NCBI GenBank assembly: GCA_013001935.1 | Contig: JABDKZ010000079.1 | Span: 1-18,365, forward strand | DNA from: Maribacter sp. | Lineage (GTDB): Bacteria; Bacteroidota; Bacteroidia; Flavobacteriales; Flavobacteriaceae | Reading direction: 5' to 3' | Length of the DNA stretch: 18,365 bases | Shown: positions 1 through 6,605 of the stretch, piece by piece | Numbering within the stretch: the stretch's first letter is position 1 | Layout of the letters: each line of letters begins with the position of its first letter | Program-made: the position numbers and the translations under genes | The notes under the pieces: model-generated | Told to the model about the DNA's origin: nothing | The model's input: only the letters and a program-made list of their open reading frames with translations | Databases searched by the model: none

Positions 1-205
1 CAGCCATGGCACCAAAAATGACACATCCCACGGCAAAACCTAGCATGGAATCTGTCATTTCAAAATAAATAGTGATTCCTTTTATGGCCCCGGAGATTAC
101 TGCGCTATCAAAACCTAATAAAAACCCACCGAGGGCAACAATCAGGCTGATTAGAATGGTATAGGATTTATTCATTTTTACTACAGAATCGGCTTTTTGC
201 ATCAT
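1..205 (-). CDS. MFS sugar porter, N-terminal fragment (runs off left edge)
   Basis: This is the first 68 codons of an inner-membrane major facilitator superfamily sugar transporter. The visible protein starts MMQKADSVVKMNKSYTILIS. It continues into transmembrane helix 1 with the motif GGFLLGFDSAVISGAIKG at about residues 26-43, the hallmark N-terminal sequence of the sugar porter subfamily (GGxLFGYDxxVISGA in family members). A second hydrophobic helix begins near residue 56 and is cut by the window edge. Either ATG at 205 or 202 could be the start; an in-frame TAA lies just upstream at 215-217, which fixes the N-terminal limit. The gene follows two GH16 genes on the same strand after a 300-base gap, so it plausibly imports glucose or short glucans released by the locus. 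Substrate is inferred; the family call is firm. Confidence 0.8.
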   Translation of the reverse strand, partial: MMQKADSVVKMNKSYTILISLIVALGGFLLGFDSAVISGAIKGITIYFEMTDSMLGFAVGCVIFGAMA

Positions 206-505
206 AGTTGTCGCTTATATGGTTGGTTTGGTTTTCTGTCCTACTTGTGCAATTAATGAATAACAATACTAAAATAAGAAATGCTATTGCTCTATATAAG
301 AAGTACTTGTTTGTTGTTTGTACCATAATAGTCACAATATAATTTAATTTCAATAAAATAATATATTGCCAAGGCCTAGTTATTCATGAAGGACGGCAAT
401 GTGGCGCTCGGGGATAAGGCCAGACAAGTTTGCAAATAAGTCCCATAAAACGATAGATAAACAGGACTTATTAATTTGATCATATCAATACATTTAATTG
501 TTTAT
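206..505. other. Intergenic region between the first GH16 gene and the MFS porter
   Basis: This 300-base AT-rich stretch separates the last GH16 gene from the sugar porter. It contains one exact 9-bp inverted repeat (435-443 with 464-472). I see no convincing TAnnTTTG promoter for the porter. A 61-codon minus-strand frame at 168-353 has a lipoprotein-like hydrophobic segment ending LLFINC, but it overlaps the porter start in another frame and I do not call it a gene. Confidence 0.5.
435..472. repeat. Inverted repeat AATAAGTCC / GGACTTATT
   Basis: Two perfect 9-base arms (435-443 and 464-472) are separated by 20 bases, starting 34 bases beyond the stop codon of the GH16 gene at 506. It could fold in the 3' end of the PUL transcript or be a palindromic protein site. 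No U-tract follows on the minus strand, so it is not a classical intrinsic terminator. Confidence 0.4.
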
Positions 506-1402
506 TTATTCATTTTTCTTATAAACCCTTACCCAATCTACATTCAGGTATTGTGGAAAAACGCTATTAGCGTCAGGACGACCAGCCCATTCACCACCTA
601 CGGCAACATTCAGAAGAATAAAAAATTCTTTATGAAATTCTGACAATTCATCAGCCTTAATCGGCATTGATGTATATTCAACGCCATCAACCAACCACGC
701 GACCCTATTTGCATCCCATTCCAATTCAAATACATGAAATGCATCAGCAAACTTTCCATCCTTCAATTTGAATGATGTCGCTCCCATGCTAGAATGAGAA
801 TCCGATGCATCAGCATAGTGAATATTAGCCTCTACGACCGAATCATTTTTTGAGCCATATAATTCCAGAATATCAATTTCACCAGATTGTGGCCAGGGAG
901 TATCACCTCCATTTTCATTGATATTTGCACCCAACATCCAAAAGGCGGGCCAAATTCCATTGCTGAACGGAAGCTTAATGCGGGCTGCTATCTTACCATA
1001 TTTAAATGTCTGCTTATTGGCTGTATGCAGTCGGGCCGATGTATATTGATCCATTCCATGGTCATCACTTTCGTGAACGGCTTTTATAATAAGACTTCCA
1101 TCTTCTATATAGGCATTTTTACTGCTATTAGTGTAACGTTGCCACTCATCGTTGAAGTGCCCGGCTTCAAGTACTTGAAAACTCCAGTTTTTTTTATCTA
1201 TAGAATCAACTTCAAATTCATCTGCCCAAGCTAACTTCCAATCTTTGCCAGGTTCAAATGTATAATCATTTTGGCTTATGGCGACGCTCTTAACATTTTT
1301 AGGACCATCATCGTTGCCGTTTTTCTTCTTTTTATCAATACAAGAAAGAAAGGTTATTGCCATCATAGAAATAATTACAATACCTGAAAGCAATCTTTTC
1401 AT
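506..1402 (-). CDS. GH16 endo-beta-glucanase lipoprotein (laminarinase-like), short form
   Basis: This is a 298-residue glycoside hydrolase family 16 enzyme, expected to cleave internal beta-1,3 (or mixed beta-1,3/1,4) glucan bonds by a retaining mechanism. The start chosen is the ATG at 1402, giving MKRLLSGIVIISMMAITFLSC, a clean SPII signal with the lipidated Cys at residue 21. A frame extension to 1444 depends on a GTG and spoils the signal. The catalytic signature GEIDILE lies at about residues 174-180: Glu175 is the predicted nucleophile, Asp177 the helper and Glu180 the acid/base. The beta-bulge form EIDIxE is typical of laminarinases. WADEF near residue 59 and the C-terminal LNVDWVRVYK strand complete a full-length domain with no accessory module. 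The residues after Cys are lysine-rich (IDKKKK) rather than acidic, unlike the other lipoproteins here. It lies 80 bases after the other GH16 gene. Exact substrate is inferred. Confidence 0.92.
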   Translation of the reverse strand: MKRLLSGIVIISMMAITFLSCIDKKKKNGNDDGPKNVKSVAISQNDYTFEPGKDWKLAWADEFEVDSIDKKNWSFQVLEAGHFNDEWQRYTNSSKNAYIEDGSLIIKAVHESDDHGMDQYTSARLHTANKQTFKYGKIAARIKLPFSNGIWPAFWMLGANINENGGDTPWPQSGEIDILELYGSKNDSVVEANIHYADASDSHSSMGATSFKLKDGKFADAFHVFELEWDANRVAWLVDGVEYTSMPIKADELSEFHKEFFILLNVAVGGEWAGRPDANSVFPQYLNVDWVRVYKKNE

Positions 1403-1482
1403 ATGAGCTATTTTAATTGTGAATAATTTCTGGACAATTGACACATTGTAAGATGCTTTTTTGAATTTCTACTGGGCTTCAG

Positions 1483-2622
1483 TTATTGGTATACTCTTAT
1501 ATAATCTATTTCCATTGTGCCCTCAGTAAAATTCGGATCAATGTTTTTTCCTAAATTTCCTCCCATAGCAACATTGAGGATAAAGAAGAAATCATTATTA
1601 AAAGGTAGGCCGGAATTGTTGTTCATTACAAATGCATTAGACAAATCATCGTCTGCATAACATTTCAATTCGTTCGCCGACCATTCCAAAGTATACACAT
1701 GAAATGTTGATGTTGCATTTGTTACAGGAATATTATCCCCAGGGTAATCAGGATGATCTGTTCCGTAATTTGCATTACTACCGTTATTAGACCAATGTAA
1801 TGTTGCTAAATATTCGTTTTTATTATCACCCGTTTGCTCCATAATATCAATTTCCCCACAGCTAGGCCAACCTACAGTATCTTCATTAGCCCCTAGCATC
1901 CAAATTGCAGGCCAGGTCCCTTGTCCATCTGGAAGTTTCGCTCTAACCTCGACCTTTTTATACTTGAACTCAAATTTATCCTGTGTCTTTATTCGAGCAG
2001 AAGTATAATTTTTAGTTGAACCTTGAAATGTATAATTCTCTTTTTTAGCGACTATTTTTAATGTGCCATCCGAAACATAAACATTATCCGCTCTATCCGT
2101 ATAATGTTGCTGCTCATCGTTCCACCAACTTCCATTATTTGGAGGAATAATTTCATATGTCCATTTAGTAGGATCTACGGAACCATCAATATTGAACTCA
2201 TCTGAAAAAACTAAGGAAGCTGTAGTTGTATCAGATTGTAATACACTAACTGATTGTGTTTTGTTTATTGATTCTCCTGAGCTGGAATAAGCATAAACCA
2301 AAACCGAATAGGTATTGGTTCCCTGTTCAATAAAAGTATAATCTATAGTCCCATCGGTACTTTCCAGTAAATCGCCTCCCTCAAAACTGTATGTATATCT
2401 TACAGCATTATCTGCTGTGGCAGCACATGAAATTTTTCCTGACCCGTCTCCATTTGGGTTGCTTTCATTTGCGCCTTGTATAGTAATGGTTAAATTTAAA
2501 TTTGACGGTTGGGTAACATCTTCTTTACTTCCTTCGCATGAGTAGTTTGCTATTGAAAGGAATACCAATAGACACAATTTGTGAAATAATAATTTCTCTC
2601 GTAACACAATTATCCTATTCAT
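1483..2622 (-). CDS. PKD-like domain plus GH16 endo-beta-glucanase lipoprotein (laminarinase-like)
   Basis: This 379-residue enzyme starts at the ATG at 2622. An SPII signal ends at ANYSC with lipidated Cys29, followed by an acidic-containing stretch (EGSKED) compatible with surface export. Residues about 42-128 form a beta-sandwich resembling PKD or Ig-like modules (YTYSFEGGD, then DYTFIEQGTNTYSVLVYAYS), probably a spacer or binding module. The GH16 domain covers about 137-379. Its catalytic signature GEIDIME is at 256-262, with predicted nucleophile Glu257 and acid/base Glu262. It is preceded by the WPxxWMLGAN motif (237-246) and WPSC, and ends in a MEIDYIRVYQ strand, all typical of laminarinase-type GH16. 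It lies 177 bases downstream of the repeat lipoprotein, with a strong hairpin in between, and just upstream of the second GH16 gene. It is the better candidate for the outer-surface endo-enzyme. Substrate is inferred from family and PUL context. Confidence 0.92.
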   Translation of the reverse strand: MNRIIVLREKLLFHKLCLLVFLSIANYSCEGSKEDVTQPSNLNLTITIQGANESNPNGDGSGKISCAATADNAVRYTYSFEGGDLLESTDGTIDYTFIEQGTNTYSVLVYAYSSSGESINKTQSVSVLQSDTTTASLVFSDEFNIDGSVDPTKWTYEIIPPNNGSWWNDEQQHYTDRADNVYVSDGTLKIVAKKENYTFQGSTKNYTSARIKTQDKFEFKYKKVEVRAKLPDGQGTWPAIWMLGANEDTVGWPSCGEIDIMEQTGDNKNEYLATLHWSNNGSNANYGTDHPDYPGDNIPVTNATSTFHVYTLEWSANELKCYADDDLSNAFVMNNNSGLPFNNDFFFILNVAMGGNLGKNIDPNFTEGTMEIDYIRVYQ

Positions 2623-2678
2623 ACCCTATTTTTAATTTTCACAATTTTAATGGAAAATCATTTATATATTATTTTTAG

Positions 2679-2715
2679 GTAACAATTCCCTTCAAATAAT
2701 AGAAGGGAATGTTAC
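2679..2715 (-). other. Strong stem-loop between the repeat lipoprotein and PKD-GH16 genes
   Basis: ATTCCCTTC (2685-2693) pairs perfectly with GAAGGGAAT (2702-2710) around an 8-base loop. After one bulged A (2684) the stem extends with GTAAC (2679-2683) pairing to GTTAC (2711-2715), for 14 base pairs in total. Neither side has a U-tract in the transcribed sense (minus-strand RNA continues CUAAAAAUAAU), so it does not look like a standard intrinsic terminator. A processing, 3'-stabilising or partial-termination element that sets GH16 levels apart from SusCD levels is a reasonable inference. Confidence 0.6.
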
Positions 2716-2799
2716 AAAGTAAAAACTAATTCACTCAACTTTAAAGCTAAATACTTTTTAACGATAAGTCGCTTTCTAATTAATGAAAATAAATATAAT

Positions 2800-4947
2800 C
2801 TAATTATAAAAATAAAGGTTATCTATATAAACAGTTATGCTTGCATCGGCAGCTACTAAATTGTCAATTAATATTTGAGTAACTTGTGATCTGTCCATTG
2901 CAAAATCGTCCAATGGAATATCTACACTAATCCATTGACCTTGTGTCACAATACCAAAAGATTCTAGGTCTTCCTGTACAGGATCTACTGCTGTATTAAC
3001 AAGTTTTATTCCTAGCTCTGTTCCATCAGCTGTCCAATAGTCAATATGAACATGGGTCATAGCCGTCAAGTCTGTAGGATTTCCATAATCCGTTACGATT
3101 CCTGTGAAATCCAGATCAAAATACTTTATGGTATTGTTTCCTTCTATTTGGATTTCTTCAAAACCAGAACCAGACCATTCCGTTGGTAATTCGCTAACAG
3201 TGATTGGCGTATATGCGTCACTATATATAGAGATTACATTAGCGGAATCAATTGTTGGTGTTGGTGCAGCAGCACTTGGTTCTGTAGCAGGAGCACTATA
3301 GAAAAATAAATTATCCATATAAACATTTGCCGTATTACCTAGAGCATCAAATAAAATTTGAGTAATTTGAGAACGGTCTATAGCATAATCATCTAATGGG
3401 ATATCTACACTAACCCAAGTTCCTAGTTCTATCGTCCCTGGGGATTCAATATCTTCTTGTACTGGATCAACAGCAGTATTCACTAATTTAAGACCAAGTG
3501 TTGAAACATCTGGAGACCAATAATCAAAGTGAACAAAATCCATTCCCGTTAAATCCGTTGGATTGCCATAATCTGTAACAATACCTGTAAATTCCAAATC
3601 AAAATAATTGATTGTATTGTTGCCTTCAATCTGAATTTCTTCGAAACCGGAACCAGACCATTCTGTTGGGAATTCAGTCACCGTTATTGGTGTGTAGGCG
3701 TCACTATATATAGAAATAACGTTAGCGGCATCAATTGTTGGTGTAGGTGCGGCAACTAGAGGCATAGTCGGTTGTCCATCATGGAAATACAGGTTATCTA
3801 TATAAACTGTGATGGTTTCGGCTGCTAAATTGTCAAACAATATTTGAGTGACTTGTGATCTATCCATTGCAAAATCGTCCAATGCAATATCTACACCAAC
3901 CCATTGACCTTGAGTCACAGTACCTACAGATACTAAGCCTTCCTGCACAGGGTCAACTGCTGTATTTACAAGTTTAATTCCTAGCTCAGTTCCATCAGCT
4001 GTCCAATAATCAAAATGTACAAAGGACTTAGCTGACAAATCTGTAGGATTTCCATAGTCCGTTACGATTCCTGTGAAATCCAGATCAAAATACTTTATGG
4101 TATTGTTCCCTTCTATTTGGATTTCTTCAAAACCAGAGCCAGACCATTCCGTAGGTAATTCACTAACAGTGATTGGCGTATATGCGTCACTATAAATTGA
4201 TATTACCTCTGATTGCGCTAAAATTGGAGTTGGTGCTGCGAATTCAGGTTCTGCAGTTACAACTGGGGGACCCGTATCCCCACCTTCAGTCAAGATAATA
4301 TCATCAAAGTAATGTGTAGTAGGAGCATCCTTCTCACCATTGAAATTAAAGAAGAGTACCATCCTATCATATTTGTCGGTATCACTTGAGGAAAAAGCAA
4401 AAGACAATTCTTCCCATTGATTGGCAACAGTTGTGATGCTCTGAGCTTCTTTATTCAAATCACTATCCGCGCTGTCCTCCAATTTTAAGAGTATGATTTG
4501 ATCGGCAGCTGGAGAATAGACTTTTACTTTTATGGTCTGCTTCTCTGAGAAATCTACCTTACTTGACAAATCAAAAAAGAGACCAGCCCAAGGTTCTACA
4601 CCCTCAGTCTGTACATATTCAACTACCTTCTCTGAAGTGTTTATTCCAGAAGCATCTGGGTTATCAATAATTTCTAGTGTAAGAGCCCCGTCTTTTTCAC
4701 CAAAAAAAGAAGACTCAGGTCCCCCACATTCAAAATCCATTCCTGTATTAATGTCATTTACTACAGGATTTTCAGGACAACCTTCAATAACTGGTAAAGG
4801 ATCTGGCGCCACATAAGCTGAAGGTGGTGGGGTGTCATCTTCTATTTCGCAAGAAATTATGATGCCCAAGATTCCCAATCCAAAAATTAATGCTAAAAAG
4901 GGTAAACGTGTACTTGGTTTTCTTTGAGTGTTTCTATACTTCTTCAT
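2800..4947 (-). CDS. PUL surface glycan-binding lipoprotein with three repeated modules
   Basis: This 715-residue lipoprotein sits directly after susD, in the usual position of a SusE/SusF or SGBP-type binding protein. The start is the ATG at 4947. An SPII signal ends GIIISC at Cys33, followed by acidic EIEDD, consistent with surface export. A proline-rich linker leads to an N-terminal beta-rich module at about 73-220, ending with the strand THYFDDIIL, as in carbohydrate-binding sandwich folds. Then come three copies of a module of about 155 residues at 238-390, 400-551 and 561-715. Each begins APTP, carries ISIYSDAYTPITV, and ends in a Y(I/M)DNL(Y/F)F strand. Three tryptophans are conserved in each copy (268/315/349, 430/477/511, 591/638/672) and are candidate sugar-stacking residues. 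No catalytic motif is visible. I do not assign the modules to a numbered CBM family. Glucan binding is inferred from position and architecture. Confidence 0.82.
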   Translation of the reverse strand: MKKYRNTQRKPSTRLPFLALIFGLGILGIIISCEIEDDTPPPSAYVAPDPLPVIEGCPENPVVNDINTGMDFECGGPESSFFGEKDGALTLEIIDNPDASGINTSEKVVEYVQTEGVEPWAGLFFDLSSKVDFSEKQTIKVKVYSPAADQIILLKLEDSADSDLNKEAQSITTVANQWEELSFAFSSSDTDKYDRMVLFFNFNGEKDAPTTHYFDDIILTEGGDTGPPVVTAEPEFAAPTPILAQSEVISIYSDAYTPITVSELPTEWSGSGFEEIQIEGNNTIKYFDLDFTGIVTDYGNPTDLSAKSFVHFDYWTADGTELGIKLVNTAVDPVQEGLVSVGTVTQGQWVGVDIALDDFAMDRSQVTQILFDNLAAETITVYIDNLYFHDGQPTMPLVAAPTPTIDAANVISIYSDAYTPITVTEFPTEWSGSGFEEIQIEGNNTINYFDLEFTGIVTDYGNPTDLTGMDFVHFDYWSPDVSTLGLKLVNTAVDPVQEDIESPGTIELGTWVSVDIPLDDYAIDRSQITQILFDALGNTANVYMDNLFFYSAPATEPSAAAPTPTIDSANVISIYSDAYTPITVSELPTEWSGSGFEEIQIEGNNTIKYFDLDFTGIVTDYGNPTDLTAMTHVHIDYWTADGTELGIKLVNTAVDPVQEDLESFGIVTQGQWISVDIPLDDFAMDRSQVTQILIDNLVAADASITVYIDNLYFYN
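2803..3267 (-). repeat. Third copy (R3) of the coding tandem repeat
   Basis: This copy encodes residues 561-715, the C-terminal module. In the stretch 3071-3225 it differs from the first copy at only 5 of about 155 bases, but from the middle copy at about 29 (counted by hand). Confidence 0.85.
3298..3750 (-). repeat. Middle copy (R2) of the coding tandem repeat
   Basis: This copy encodes residues 400-551. It is the divergent copy: many synonymous changes plus substitutions such as TEFPTEW for SELPTEW, INYFDLEF for IKYFDLDF, and a different SPDVST loop where the outer copies have TADGTE. Confidence 0.85.
3778..4236 (-). repeat. First copy (R1) of the coding tandem repeat
   Basis: This copy encodes residues 238-390. 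The spacing between copies is about 161-162 codons. It is almost identical in DNA to R3 in its N-terminal half, although R2 lies between them. Confidence 0.85.
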
Positions 4948-4982
4948 TTCTCAATTTTTTAATTAATCTAACTTATTGGTCA

Positions 4983-6596
4983 TTAGTTATATCCATCGTT
5001 TTGAGGATAGCTTGGCCCTAATAGATCTATTTGTTGTTGAGGTATCGGCCAATTTTGCATATACTCCCGTAGAATTACCTTTGGATTTCCTTCAGGGTAC
5101 GACTCATTTAAATTATCGTTGTTCATATGGTCTGACAGAAACTCAAACAATTTGCCGGTTCTTTTAAGGGTATACCAACGTTGCCCTTCAAATGCCAGTT
5201 CGCGAGCCCTCTCGTCCAAAATTGCCTGCATGTCAATGGTTGCTATAGATGCTGCATTGGCCCTGTTCCTCACAAGATTTATGTATTCCAAAGCTTTGGA
5301 ATTATTGCTTTGCATCAGGTGCGCTTCAGCACCTATTAAATAGGTTTCTGCCAATCTGTAGATCATAATATTTTTATAGTGATTTCTATCTGTCGGCTCC
5401 ACAGTTTCATCAAAGAATTTCAAGACTCCGGGATTTTGTCTCCTATAGTAGAGCATAAATTCATTTTGATCAGTTTCACTGTTTTCATAAAGATCCAATG
5501 GATCGCCCAATTGTTTGCCCGCTGGAAGAGAGGCTTCATCATTATAGAGGTACTTGAAAATATAATAGGTATTGTCTTTCCTATCGTCATTTGGGTCCTC
5601 ATTCAGCAAATTGATGGTATAATCATTCAATGATAGGAAGCCTACTCCGGCCCCTCCATTCTCAATAGACTGTATAAGACCAGGAGCATCCGCATAGGAG
5701 GATACCACATTCCAGTTAATGAAATGTTGACCGCCTCCACCAATTGTCTCATTTTCAAAATTTAAGGCAAACAAAGTTTCTGTATGATCCAATTCTCCTG
5801 CAAATACTTCAGCAGTTGTAGGTGTTAGGCTATGGTTGCCACTGTTTATAATAGCATCTGTCTGTGCGGCCGCTTCCCCCCAATCATCTTCCCACATGGC
5901 CACTTTGGCCCTTAAATGCCTTGCCGCACCTTGGCTCCACCTGCCAAACTGCACTGGGTTGTAAACTAAATTGTCAATGGCAAAATCCAAATCTGCCCTC
6001 AAGAGTGAAAAGATTTCCTCTTCGGAGGATTTGTTTTGGGGTACATCAAATGCATTTTCCGGAGTGGTGGGCTCAGTAGTGACATAAATATTATTGAAGA
6101 GCCTGTAAAGAATAAAATAAGAATTTGCCCGCATGCATTTGGCCTCTGCCAAGATTTGATTTTTTCTACTTTCATCAATACCCTGTAAATTCTCTGCACT
6201 TTTTATAATGGCATTAGACCTATCTACTATTTTGTAATAGTTCGCCCAGTAGGCATTAAGTCCCGAGGCAGTTCCAAAATCGCCCAAACTGGCCCCCCAA
6301 AGTAATCTACTGTAAAGCGAAGCTTCACCCGTTATTCCTACTCCAAGATCACTTTTGGCTTGTAGAATAAGTGGGTATGTACCGTTTAAACTTTGGTCTT
6401 GGAAAATATTTCTATTCAAGGAATACAATCCTACTACTGCAGATTCAAGACCTTCAGGTGTTGTATACAGGAATTCAACAGAAGTGTTTGAGAGAAGCTT
6501 ATCTTCTAACAAATCCTTTTGGCAGGAAGTGAAAAGCAAAAGGCAACCTAGTATTGTATAAAAGCTTTTTGATAACATATTATTTATATTTTTCAT
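4983..6596 (-). CDS. SusD/RagB-family outer-membrane glycan-binding lipoprotein
   Basis: This 537-residue SusD homologue forms the lid of the SusC transporter and captures oligosaccharides at the cell surface. It starts at the ATG at 6596. An SPII signal ends LLFTSC with lipidated Cys25, then QKDLLEDK, an acidic stretch of the kind linked to surface export in Bacteroidota. Family landmarks include the helical segment with KCMRANSYFILYRLFNN (about 153-169), RLAETYLIGAEAHL in the C-terminal half, the region WYTLKRTG, and the classic C-terminal ending WPIPQQQIDLLGPSYPQNDG. Length is typical of the family. It begins 9 bases after the susC stop and is followed 35 bases later by the repeat lipoprotein, so the three are certainly co-transcribed. 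Ligand specificity cannot be read from sequence; beta-glucan is inferred from the linked GH16 genes. Confidence 0.96.
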   Translation of the reverse strand: MKNINNMLSKSFYTILGCLLLFTSCQKDLLEDKLLSNTSVEFLYTTPEGLESAVVGLYSLNRNIFQDQSLNGTYPLILQAKSDLGVGITGEASLYSRLLWGASLGDFGTASGLNAYWANYYKIVDRSNAIIKSAENLQGIDESRKNQILAEAKCMRANSYFILYRLFNNIYVTTEPTTPENAFDVPQNKSSEEEIFSLLRADLDFAIDNLVYNPVQFGRWSQGAARHLRAKVAMWEDDWGEAAAQTDAIINSGNHSLTPTTAEVFAGELDHTETLFALNFENETIGGGGQHFINWNVVSSYADAPGLIQSIENGGAGVGFLSLNDYTINLLNEDPNDDRKDNTYYIFKYLYNDEASLPAGKQLGDPLDLYENSETDQNEFMLYYRRQNPGVLKFFDETVEPTDRNHYKNIMIYRLAETYLIGAEAHLMQSNNSKALEYINLVRNRANAASIATIDMQAILDERARELAFEGQRWYTLKRTGKLFEFLSDHMNNDNLNESYPEGNPKVILREYMQNWPIPQQQIDLLGPSYPQNDGYN

Positions 6597-6605
6597 AACA
6601 TTTTT

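Noticed and set aside
168..353. 61-codon minus-strand frame with a lipoprotein-like segment (LLFINC)
   Set aside because: It overlaps the start of the sugar porter in another frame, has no recognisable family or operon context, and its tail looks like read-through of the porter start. The hydrophobic run is common in AT-rich DNA.
435..472. Intrinsic terminator after the last GH16 gene
   Set aside because: The 20-base loop and lack of a following U-tract on the minus strand argue against a standard terminator, so it is listed only as an inverted repeat.
887..1234. 115-codon plus-strand open frame
   Set aside because: It lies opposite the conserved catalytic core of the GH16 enzyme and has no recognisable domain.
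2803..4236. Periodic repeats considered as a CRISPR array or mobile repeat
   Set aside because: The period is about 485 bases, the copies are in frame within one coding sequence, and they encode a protein module. There is no spacer structure or transposase.
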